41,422 bases of DNA from assembly GCA_018333865.1 (NCBI GenBank), contig JAGXSE010000060.1, positions 1-41,422 on the forward strand, given 5' to 3'. The position numbers and the translations under genes are program-made. Positions 35,019 to 41,422 of the stretch are shown here, in pieces. The notes beneath the pieces are model-generated. The model was not told the origin of the DNA. It saw only the letters and a program-made list of their open reading frames with translations, and did no database searches. Every line of letters begins with the position of its first letter. Position 1 is the stretch's first letter. The stretch comes from Syntrophomonadaceae bacterium (GTDB lineage: Bacteria > Bacillota > PH28-bin88).

Positions 35019-35078
35019 GGGCTACCCGCTCTAATGCTTTTGCTCCTCCGAAAGAGCGGCCTTAGAGCGGTTATGCCC
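35019..35078 (+). promoter_or_regulatory. Inverted repeats in the cooS leader
   Basis: CCGCTCTAA (35026-35034) pairs with TTAGAGCGG (35062-35070), with GGGC (35019-35022) and GCCC (35075-35078) extending the stem. A second copy of AGAGCGG (35053-35059) can pair with the same CCGCTCT, giving two mutually exclusive hairpins just before the ribosome site. It may be a protein-binding site or a leader switch for cooS. Confidence 0.5.
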
Positions 35079-35104
35079 TTGCATTTTGAAAGGAGGTAAA
35101 TCAC

Positions 35105-37018
35105 ATGGCAAGTTGGGAGAAAAAATCTACCGACCCGGCTGTGCAACAAATGTTAAGCAAGGCAGAACGGGATGGCGTCACCACCGTCTGGGATCGCTAT
35201 CATGAGATGCAGCCCCAATGCAAATTTGGCGAGGCCGGCCTTTGTTGCCGCCACTGCCTGCAAGGTCCCTGCCGCATTGGTTTACGCGGCGGCAAACCAC
35301 TGTTAGGCATCTGTGGCGCCACTCCGGATGTGATTGTAGCCAGAGGATTGGCCCGCACCATTGCTGCCGGCACGGCAGGCCACTCCGGGCACGCCAAACA
35401 CCTGGCCCATACCATGAAAAAACTTGCCCGTGGCCAGGCTCCTGACTATGACGTCAAAGATGAAAATAAGCTGCGGTCGGTAGCTCTGCGGCTAGGGCTT
35501 TCTGTCGACGGCCTAAAGGAGGAAATAGCCCTTGCTGTCGCTAATGCTGCTCTGGCCGACTTTCACGAGAAGGATACACCAGTGCAGTGGGTGACTACGG
35601 TATTGCCAAAACAACGGGTAGAACTTTTTCAACAGCACAACCTGCTGCCTGCCGGGATAGACCATGAAATAGCCGAGGTGATGCACCGCACCTCCATGGG
35701 CTGTGATGCCGATGCTACCAATACCCTGCTGGGAGCAGCGCGCTGTGCCTTGGCTGATCTGGCTGGCTGCAGCATGGGAACAGACTTGTCCGACATTCTT
35801 TTTGGCACCCCAACGCCCCGGGTCTCTGAATGCAATCTCGGTGTACTGGAACCGCAATGGGTCAACATTGCTGTCCATGGCCATAATCCGGTCTTGTCTG
35901 AGATGATTGTGGCTGTAAGCCGTGAGCTGGACGAAGAAGCGCGTCTGGCGGGGGCGGCAGGGATTAACGTGGTGGGTATTTGCTGTACAGGAAACGAGGT
36001 CCTGATGCGGCATGGGGTCCCGCCTTGCACCCATTCGGTCAGCCAGGAGATGGCTTTGATGACCGGTGCTCTTGATGCCATTGTGGTTGATTACCAGTGC
36101 GCCCAGCCGGCAATAGTAACAACTGCAGCCTGCACAGGCGGCACTGTAGTTACCACCATGGATATTGCCAAGATTACCGGTGCGGTGCATGTAGACTACA
36201 GCGAAGAAAAAGCGAAGGCAAACGCCAGGGAAATTATCCGCCTCGGGATCAAAGCCTTCAGCCAAAGGCAGGGCAAGGCTACCGAGATCCCCCCTATCAA
36301 GCAAAAAGTAGTCACCGGTTTTTCTGTGGAGGCTGTTGTCCAGGCCCTGGCAAAGCTTAATAGCGATGACCCGCTAAAGCCCTTGATTGACCAAATTGTA
36401 GCCGGCAATATCTGGGGAATCTGCCTCTTTGCCGGCTGCAACAACGTTAAAGTGCCGCAGGATCTTAATTTCGTCACTGTTGCCCGCCGTTTGCTTAAAG
36501 AAAACGTCCTTGTTTTGGCAACCGGTTGTGGTGCCGGAGCACTGATGCGGCACGGATTGCTGGATCCGGCCAGCGTGGAGCAATCCTGTGGAGCAGGGCT
36601 GAAAGCTGTGCTTACCGCCATAGGCGAGGCAAATGGCCAAAACGGCCCGCTGCCCCCTGTAATCCATATCGGTTCCTGTGTGGATAACTCCCGCGGTGTT
36701 TCTTTGGCGACAGCTGTCGCTAACAGGCTTGGTGTTGACCTGGACAAACTGCCTGTGGTGGCCTCGGCACCCGAAGCCATGCATGAAAAAGCGGTTTCCA
36801 TCGGCACCTGGGCCGTTGCTATCGGGTTGCCCACCCATGTGGGCGTTATCCCGCCGGTGCTGGGCAGCCAGGCAGTTGCCGGTATGCTGACGGCAGGCAT
36901 CAAGGAGCTGACCGGCGGTTACTTTATTGTAGAGACAGACCCGGAGGCGGCCGCCACGAAAATACTCGCCGCTTTGGGAGAACGCCGGGCCGCTTTGGGA
37001 CTATCTAACGAAAGATAA
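35105..37018 (+). CDS. cooS: Anaerobic carbon-monoxide dehydrogenase, Ni-Fe catalytic subunit
   Basis: Oxidises CO to CO2 (or the reverse) at a Ni-Fe-S C-cluster. The 637-residue monofunctional CODH shows D/B-cluster cysteines Cys39, Cys47, Cys48, Cys51, Cys56 and Cys70 (CLQGPCRIG region). All C-cluster ligands are present: His260 in HGHNP, Cys294 in GICCTGNE, Cys332 in YQCAQP, Cys445 in FAGCNN, Cys475 in ATGCGAG and Cys525 in IGSCVDNSRG. Each is offset by one from Carboxydothermus CooSII as I recall it. AAAGGAGG lies before ATG 35105. No cooF, cooC, hydrogenase or acetyl-CoA synthase gene is adjacent, so its partner is unknown. Confidence 0.97.
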   Translation: MASWEKKSTDPAVQQMLSKAERDGVTTVWDRYHEMQPQCKFGEAGLCCRHCLQGPCRIGLRGGKPLLGICGATPDVIVARGLARTIAAGTAGHSGHAKHLAHTMKKLARGQAPDYDVKDENKLRSVALRLGLSVDGLKEEIALAVANAALADFHEKDTPVQWVTTVLPKQRVELFQQHNLLPAGIDHEIAEVMHRTSMGCDADATNTLLGAARCALADLAGCSMGTDLSDILFGTPTPRVSECNLGVLEPQWVNIAVHGHNPVLSEMIVAVSRELDEEARLAGAAGINVVGICCTGNEVLMRHGVPPCTHSVSQEMALMTGALDAIVVDYQCAQPAIVTTAACTGGTVVTTMDIAKITGAVHVDYSEEKAKANAREIIRLGIKAFSQRQGKATEIPPIKQKVVTGFSVEAVVQALAKLNSDDPLKPLIDQIVAGNIWGICLFAGCNNVKVPQDLNFVTVARRLLKENVLVLATGCGAGALMRHGLLDPASVEQSCGAGLKAVLTAIGEANGQNGPLPPVIHIGSCVDNSRGVSLATAVANRLGVDLDKLPVVASAPEAMHEKAVSIGTWAVAIGLPTHVGVIPPVLGSQAVAGMLTAGIKELTGGYFIVETDPEAAATKILAALGERRAALGLSNER

Positions 37019-37036
37019 GATTTCTACTGGCTTTAA

Positions 37037-37070
37037 GCCTCAGTGGGGGTAGCAAGCCCCCCACTGAGGC
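37037..37070 (+). terminator. Strong hairpin after cooS
   Basis: A perfect 13-bp stem (GCCTCAGTGGGGG at 37037-37049 with its complement at 37058-37070) with an 8-nt loop, 19 bp past the cooS stop. It lacks a T tract, so it may be a weak terminator or a 3'-end stabiliser. Confidence 0.6.
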
Positions 37071-37190
37071 CAAAGCCCAGTTGAAAGATCAATGTCGCTG
37101 AGATGCTCCTGCGCAATTAGGTTGATGAGTTCGGAAAAACTATCATGGAAGCGGTGGCAAATGATGAGGCTGACGCAGAACTCCCAAATA

Positions 37191-37526
37191 ATTCCCCTCC
37201 TGTGGAGGGGTGTCCGTTAGGACGGGGTGGTTATTCCCCTCCCGTGGAGGGGTGTCCGTAAGGACGGGGTGGTTATTCCCCTCCCGTGGAGGGGTGTCCG
37301 TCAGGACGGGGTGGTCATTCCCCTCCTGTGGAGGGGTGTCCATCAGGACGGGGTGGTCATTCCCCTCCTGTGGAGGGGTGTCCGTCAGGACGGGGTGGTC
37401 ATTCCCCTCCTGTGGAGGGGTGTCCGTTAGGACGGGGTGGTCATTCCCCTCCCGTGGAGGGGTGTCCGTCAGGACGGGGTGGTTATTCCCCTCCCGTGGA
37501 GGGGTGTCCGTCAGGACGGGGTGGTC
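37191..37526. repeat. Eight tandem 42-bp double-hairpin repeats
   Basis: Units begin at 37191, 37233, 37275, 37317, 37359, 37401, 37443 and 37485, differing at only a few bases. Each contains two palindromes: CCCCTCC-tgt/cgt-GGAGGGG and GTCC-gtca-GGAC, then GGGGTGGT. A 43-bp inverted variant copy lies at 37612-37654, where the second palindrome is replaced by GGTGCTTCGCACC. The period of 14 codons keeps several frames open on both strands, but these translations are artefacts. The rest of 37071-37818 holds no supported gene. Confidence 0.93.
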
Positions 37527-37611
37527 GAAATACGTTCTAGCGAAGGATGTTTTATACAAATTAGCTTGTGTAATGGAGTTGCCTTGGAACTGTCCCGCAT
37601 TGCAGCAAGGA

Positions 37612-37654
37612 AACCACCCCGGTGCTTCGCACCACCCCTCCACGGGAGGGGAAT
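37612..37654. repeat. Inverted, variant ninth copy of the 42-bp repeat
   Basis: Reads AACCACCCC, then GGTGCTTCGCACC, then ACCCCTCC-acg-GGAGGGGAAT, which is the reverse complement of the repeat unit except for the small inner hairpin. It faces the eight direct units across about 85 bp. Confidence 0.8.
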
Positions 37655-37897
37655 GGGGAGGATATACCCAAGATGGTTTCGCCCACAACCCAATAACAAC
37701 TTGTTTTCATTGCAGTTCTAAAACCGTCAGGTGGCATCCCAGCGACCATGTAGTTCCCTGAATTTCTTAGTCTGTCTGAATTTTACAGTTTCGATCTCTT
37801 GGAATTCTGTCAGTACGTTTGCGCATAGGCCCTGGTTCCAAGGTGGCAAATGATTGCGAACAGTTTCATTGTCTGAATATGTCTGTTTTGATTGAGA

Positions 37898-37925
37898 TCA
37901 CCCCCGCGTTTGCGAGGAACAGCAA
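37898..37925 (+). repeat. Orphan CRISPR-like repeat
   Basis: This 28-bp stretch matches the array repeat at 24 of 28 positions and in the same orientation (AGATCACCCCCGCG at its left, GAGGAACAG at its right). The differences are at positions 1, 15, 16 and 21. It lies 1.7 kb beyond the trailer end of the array and has no second repeat at the expected 61-bp distance. Confidence 0.7.
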
Positions 37926-38015
37926 GCTGTTTAACGAGAAGCCGAGCATGGCCATTTCAGTGGGCAGCGATCTGCAGAATACCGTGGGTACCAACCAGGA
38001 TTTTTTCGTGAAGCG

Positions 38016-38267
38016 GTTGTAACGCAACAAGAGGCCTTAAAACACGACGGCCTTGGCCAAACGAACATGCTGATCTCCTTGCGCTTTGGGCTATCCGACA
38101 CGGAAGTGGCGGATCTGCCTGACGAGGAATATAAAGAGCTGGCGGCCCAGGCCTACTTTTTAGAGGAGCGGGAAGTGGATCTGGTCAATCTGGGAGTATT
38201 GAAGGCTATCGGGGAGATTTTCCTGAATCGATATTCTTCTGCCCTGCTTCGTCCCAGCCCTCTTTAA
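38016..38267 (+). pseudogene. Possible gene fragment of unknown family
   Basis: One plus-strand frame gives a protein-like sequence without a credible start: it passes through QQEALKHDGLGQTNMLISLR, then FGLSDTEVADLPDEEYKELA and AQAYFLEEREVDLVNLGVL. Only an internal ATG (38067) without a ribosome site exists, and an upstream stop at 37932 closes the frame. The preceding sequence in another frame (to 38022) also looks somewhat protein-like, consistent with a frameshifted relic. The family is not recognised; the prophage debris next to it suggests phage origin. The end overlaps the minus-strand small membrane protein. Confidence 0.35.
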
Positions 38268-38418
38268 AAGCCTTGCCCCACGCGGCACCCACTTCGACCG
38301 CGGACTTCAGGAGTAAGGCCAGCTGTGACGGACCGTATTTGATTGCGATCCAAACCACTGCCAGCAAGGTCCCAATGCCGACGAAGAAAAAGAAGGTACC
38401 AAGAAATCCAGCAAGCAT
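38206..38418 (-). CDS. Small membrane protein, unknown
   Basis: A 70-residue protein with one long hydrophobic N-terminal segment (LAGFLGTFFFFVGIGTLLAV and on to about residue 27), then an amphipathic basic/acidic tail (KAFKEGWDEAGQKN). ATG 38418 has GAGGTG 6 nt upstream, a good ribosome site; a GTG three codons earlier is an alternative. It follows the MuF/immunity pair in the same direction after about 255 bp. The role is unknown; it could be a phage holin-like or accessory membrane protein. Confidence 0.5.
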   Translation of the reverse strand: MLAGFLGTFFFFVGIGTLLAVVWIAIKYGPSQLALLLKSAVEVGAAWGKAFKEGWDEAGQKNIDSGKSPR

Positions 38419-38533
38419 TTTTATCACCTCAAGTCACATGTTAAGTAAATTATAGCCCTTGCCGAAAGAGGTTTCAATGATTGGAATCGCTGTTTAAACA
38501 TTGTTACTACAATAAACATTTGGGGGAGTATTT

Positions 38534-38635
38534 ATGGATTTTGACGCAAAGTACCTCTTAAAATGTTTGGGGATTATGCTTACCGGTATGGCTGTAGCCA
38601 CTATAATTGGTATTCTTATCCTTGCTGTTATTTAA
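38534..38635 (+). CDS. 33-residue single-span membrane microprotein
   Basis: ATG 38534 is preceded by GGGGGAG with 5-nt spacing and opens a 33-codon frame ending at TAA 38633-38635. The peptide begins MDFDAKYLLKCLGIML and ends in a hydrophobic span (VATIIGILILAVI), giving one transmembrane helix. The ribosome site and composition make it more likely than chance. No family is known to me. Confidence 0.5.
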   Translation: MDFDAKYLLKCLGIMLTGMAVATIIGILILAVI

Positions 38636-38673
38636 GATTTCTTATGGAGGATGGTTTTTGCGTTTGTTGTATT

Positions 38674-38916
38674 CTAGCGAGCTATTATCTCTATCTCCAA
38701 AAGTATTTCTTTGAGAGGCCGCCTCTCCACCATGAAATTCTCAAGCAAGGCTTCGATAGTGCTAAAGATTGTCGCTTCTTGGTAAGCTTGCCCCGCATGC
38801 AGCTCGTCCCGCCTCATCGGGCAAATAAAGTAGTTTTTGCCACGATAGGCAAACACAATGTCGGCAAAGTTCCTTAAATCCTCGACAAACTCCTGCTCGC
38901 TACTATACGTTACCAA
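38674..38916 (-). CDS. Small protein, probable immunity partner of the MuF-type toxin
   Basis: An 80-residue protein starting at TTG 38916, with GAGGTG 7 nt upstream and only 6 bp after the MuF fragment stop. Sequence features: FVEDLRNFADIVFAYRGKNY followed by FICPMRR, then ATIFSTIEALLENFMVERRPLKEI in two blocks. It resembles small proteins commonly found behind phage MuF or other polymorphic toxins. Immunity function is inferred from position and this recalled pattern. RBS quality argues it is still translatable although the neighbour is truncated. Confidence 0.55.
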   Translation of the reverse strand: MVTYSSEQEFVEDLRNFADIVFAYRGKNYFICPMRRDELHAGQAYQEATIFSTIEALLENFMVERRPLKEILLEIEIIAR

Positions 38917-38922
38917 AGGTTA

Positions 38923-39623
38923 TCACCTCTTTCGGGGTAAAATACCCGCATTTTTGCGCCTTTCATCCACCGATACTTCGCGGCTACTAATGTCCGCAAT
39001 GACGTCTCGGTCCCAAACAAAGTCATGCGCATGTTCGCCCGCGATCCCAAACGGATGGCTTTTTGGGTACCCGTGGTCATTGGTGTGAATCTGTCTTATC
39101 ATCTTGCCCTCAGCATCGTAGAACACGCGCTTATCTACGAGCGCATCCCCAACAACATAGTCAACCACAGCATTCGACTTATTGTAGCGAGGGGTAGAGG
39201 CGCTCTTCGGTTTAATTTCGTCCGGTACGACTTGGTCCTTGCCGGCGGTACTGCCGCGTTCAGTTTGTTCAGCCTCTATCCCACAGTCGCAGCCCTTATG
39301 CAACGGGGGATGCTTCTTGCTCCCCCGAACAGCAAAAGGGTTGTCGATATCCACCACCTTGCCGCTGAGCTCCCTGCACATCGGACAGCTAGATCCCTTG
39401 GGGCTCCATCTGATCTTTCTTATACCATAAACCATAAACAGCTTCATCGTCAAGGCATTACCTGCACGTTGGGCCTCATCTCGTGCTTGTGCGGGGAGTC
39501 GCTCTGCCTGCCACTCAGAGAACGTCCCCTCCAGTACCGCCAGATAGTCTTGCCCTGCTATTTGCGCATCCCGTATGGTATTGCGCAGCTCCTTGAACGA
39601 TGTTGCACAGTGCCGCTTAATAA
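38923..39623 (-). pseudogene. Truncated phage MuF-type minor capsid protein with toxin-like C-terminus
   Basis: Residues after the array boundary read as the end of an SPP1 gp7/Mu gpF-like head protein: KELRNTIRDAQIAGQDYLAV, a helical stretch, then CPMCRELSGKVVDIDNPF and HPPLHKGCDCGI (the paired CxxC/CxC typical of MuF). A C-terminal domain follows with KMIRQIHTNDHGYPKSHPF, then GIAGEHAHDFVWDRD, which has the His/Asp-rich look of a phage-borne nuclease toxin. The N-terminal two thirds are missing: the open frame simply runs into the CRISPR array at 39624. No start codon exists before the array, so it is a remnant. Confidence 0.6.
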
Positions 39624-40932
39624 GGATCACCCCCGCGCGTGCGGGGAACAGGTATTCCAAATTTGGGGGGAATACGGGATTATAGGATCACCCCCGCGCG
39701 TGCGGGGAACAGTCCAAAGGATATTGCCCTTCTCGTCCAGTACCGGGATCACCCCCGCGCGTGCGGGGAACAGGGGATAGTTTCAACAACCGTCGTCCCT
39801 GCATGAGGATCACCCCCGCGCGTGCGGGGAACAGGCACCATTGCAACCAGACGCGAATACAACTGCAGGATCACCCCCGCGCGTGCGGGGAACAGGAAGT
39901 GTGAAGTGAGGGGAATTTTATGAAACAAGGATCACCCCCGCGCGTGCGGGGAACAGCTCAAGGTCAACGATTATTCCCTGTCCGGTCTGGGATCACCCCC
40001 GCGCGTGCGGGGAACAGTACGTCATTTTGCATATCCTAGAATGGAACCGAGGATCACCCCCGCGCGTGCGGGGAACAGAGGATAACCATGGTGCGGTCTG
40101 TAACCAGCTTAGGATCACCCCCGCGCGTGCGGGGAACAGCAACTTCAATTGTAGAATTTTTTGGAATTACAAGGATCACCCCCGCGCGTGCGGGGAACAG
40201 CCCTTCTGCCGGGATAGGCTCCCGGCTGGCCGGGGATCACCCCCGCGCGTGCGGGGAACAGGTTTTCCGTCACCTTTAATGCAACTTTTTTGATGGATCA
40301 CCCCCGCGCGTGCGGGGAACAGTTCGCTTAATTCTACGTTGTTGTTGTTTTTGATGGATCACCCCCGCGCGTGCGGGGAACAGCCTGTTTTTTCAAGTCT
40401 TCCAGGTCACAGTACAGGATCACCCCCGCGCGTGCGGGGAACAGAAGGGGATCGGGTACCGGGAGGCGGCGTAAGAGGGATCACCCCCGCGCGTGCGGGG
40501 AACAGCAATCGGCAGCCCTGCACCCGGACGAACTTTTGGGATCACCCCCGCGCGTGCGGGGAACAGGAAAAGTAGGTTTTTGGTACCTAACTTTTCAGAG
40601 GATCACCCCCGCGCGTGCGGGGAACAGTTAAATTGACTGAAAGGTAAATATTGGATATAAGGATCACCCCCGCGCGTGCGGGGAACAGCTGGAAGGTTTT
40701 GCCAATTACTGGTTTGATATGGGATCACCCCCGCGCGTGCGGGGAACAGACGGTTTTCAATCATTCCCTGCATAGGTTGGAAGGATCACCCCCGCGCGTG
40801 CGGGGAACAGTCTTACTTTTGAGGTAACTAATCAGACTGGTCAGGATCACCCCCGCGCGTGCGGGGAACAGATAGCAAAGAAAATTTATCCTCATTTGCG
40901 ACAGGGATCACCCCCGCGCGTGCGGGGAACAG
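39624..40932 (-). CRISPR. CRISPR array, type I-E-like, 22 repeats and 21 spacers
   Basis: Twenty-two 28-nt repeats, identical by eye, start every 61 bp from 39624 to 40905, separated by 21 spacers of exactly 33 nt. On the plus strand each repeat begins GGATCACCCCCGCG and ends CGTGCGGGGAACAG. The reverse complement (CTGTTCCCC...GGGGTGATCC) resembles type I-E repeats such as that of Streptococcus thermophilus CRISPR4, so transcription should run on the minus strand, from right to left. No decayed repeat marks the left end. No cas genes are in the window; type I-E Cascade genes would have to lie beyond the right edge or elsewhere. Reading frames inside are artefacts. Confidence 0.98.
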
Positions 40933-40938
40933 TGCGTA

Positions 40939-41422
40939 TGTAAACGGTCAATAAAAATACAGCATTTTCGGCCATTTAAAATACAGCACTTGACCACCGA
41001 TTTTACTGGAAATTATTTTAGTCCTTCAGGATTCTTTCCCGGTGTTTAAGCCGGTAGCTGTCGCCGTCCAAGGCGAATATTTCGCACTTATGCATCAGCC
41101 TGTCCAGCATGGCGGTGGTAATAACCGGGTCTCCCATGAACTCACCCCATTCCACCAGACTTTTGTTAGAGGTCAGGATTATGGATGTCTGCTGATACAG
41201 TTGGTTAACTACCCCGAACAACAGGTTAGCTTCATTACGGTTAACTGGTTGGAACCCCACCTCATCCATGATTACTAAGTCCGCTTGGTATAGTTTTTTC
41301 AGCTTGTTCCTGCTCTTTGGCGAAATTTCCTTGGTTTTTAAGGCGTGAATCAGTTGGTCCATGTGGATAAAGATCACCTTGTAACCCGCATCTACGGCGG
41401 CAATGCCCAAGGACACAGCCAG
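40939..41422 (-). mobile_element. IS21-like insertion sequence, partial (right end off window)
   Basis: istB and its flanking end are visible. The end near 40939 begins TGTAAACGGTC and carries two direct AATACAGCA motifs (40956-40964 and 40980-40988), the multiple-terminal-repeat pattern of IS21 ends. The exact tip may be TG at 40933 or 40939, because the other end and the target duplication are off the window. It sits within about 6 bp of the last CRISPR repeat. Confidence 0.7.
41018..41422 (-). CDS. istB: IS21-family helper ATPase IstB (5'-partial)
   Basis: The visible 134 residues are the C-terminal half of an IstB/DnaC-like AAA+ ATPase: LAVSLGIAAVDAGYKVIFIH, Walker B region ADLVIMDEVGFQPVNRNEANLLF, sensor-1 IILTSNKSLVEWGEFMGD (split here by family numbering) and the C-terminal MLDRLMHKCEIFALDGDSYR. 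IstB loads the IstA transposase on target DNA. The Walker A and N-terminal part lie off the right edge, as does istA. The frame is intact to the edge. Confidence 0.93.
   Translation of the reverse strand: MAVSLGIAAVDAGYKVIFIHMDQLIHALKTKEISPKSRNKLKKLYQADLVIMDEVGFQPVNRNEANLLFGVVNQLYQQTSIILTSNKSLVEWGEFMGDPVITTAMLDRLMHKCEIFALDGDSYRLKHRERILKD

Noticed and set aside
35513-36304. Long antisense frames inside cooS
   Set aside because: GC-rich codon shadow of a strongly conserved gene; no start signals and no recognisable protein features.
37143-37761. Open frames on both strands over the 42-bp repeats with 14-residue periodic peptides
   Set aside because: The 42-bp period is divisible by three, so several frames stay open by chance. 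No start signal; the repeat is palindromic DNA.
39025-40631. Open frames through the CRISPR array on the plus strand (peptides with repeated ITPARAGN, SPPRVRGT or HPRACGEQ)
   Set aside because: They arise from translating the 28-nt repeat in three frames. There are no ribosome sites and no protein-like spacer translations.

Overview
The window is a chromosomal segment of an anaerobic Gram-positive bacterium. It most resembles the Clostridia/Peptococcia branch of the Firmicutes (Desulfotomaculum/Thermincola/Carboxydothermus-like). The signs are split glycine decarboxylase subunits (gcvPA/gcvPB), a monofunctional Ni-CO dehydrogenase, a tandem glycine riboswitch, LipM-type lipoyl metabolism, ferredoxin-fused oxidoreductases, good sigma-A promoters with AGGAGG ribosome sites, and frequent TTG/GTG starts. 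No species call is possible from the sequence alone.

Layout. At 1-264 the minus strand carries a promoter and leader typical of an rRNA operon, whose 16S gene would lie off the left edge. 372-9229 is a leftward housekeeping block: birA, bioY, coaX, dusB, a three-gene unit (HTH regulator, quinate-dehydrogenase-annotated protein, acyl-ACP-reductase-like COG5322 protein), greA and lysS. A clear BirA operator lies in front of bioY. 9300-13303 holds a transporter, an aldo/keto reductase with two 4Fe-4S motifs, and a Tat-exported D-aminoacylase-like hydrolase. 13397-15237 is iscS-iscU between its own promoter and terminator. 15289-18507 is a BtuFCD-type corrinoid/metallophore importer whose ATPase has an extra C-terminal domain. 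It converges on a Fur-regulator/ZnuACB-type zinc or manganese operon (18484-21606). An Rpn/PD-(D/E)XK nuclease-like protein and an HD-GYP protein follow.

24655-29653 is the glycine cleavage operon gcvT-gcvH-gcvPA-gcvPB, controlled by an unusually large tandem glycine riboswitch. The P3a loop of aptamer I contains two direct 109-bp copies of a self-complementary element, and aptamer II has an extended P3b arm. lipM (31121-31945), which moves octanoyl groups to and from GcvH, is functionally linked; queA lies between them. 

From 32013 the window becomes accessory. It contains a two-gene Septu-like defence module (SMC/ABC-type ATPase with a ~205-residue N-terminal extension, translationally coupled to an HNH nuclease), a rubredoxin-like protein, cooS with a structured leader, eight 42-bp double-hairpin tandem repeats, a degraded prophage stretch (MuF-type capsid/toxin fragment, likely immunity gene, small membrane proteins), and a type I-E-like CRISPR array of 22 identical-looking 28-nt repeats with 21 spacers of 33 nt. 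By analogy with known I-E repeats the array is read leftwards. Its expected leader side is occupied, within about 6 bp of the last repeat, by the end of an IS21-like element whose istB runs off the right edge. A lone degenerate CRISPR repeat (24/28 matches, same orientation) lies 1.7 kb beyond the trailer end. No cas genes are in the window.

Strongest leads: the riboswitch carrying mobile-type repeats in an aptamer loop; the Septu-like module with its extra domain; and the CRISPR/prophage/IS junctions with the orphan repeat.
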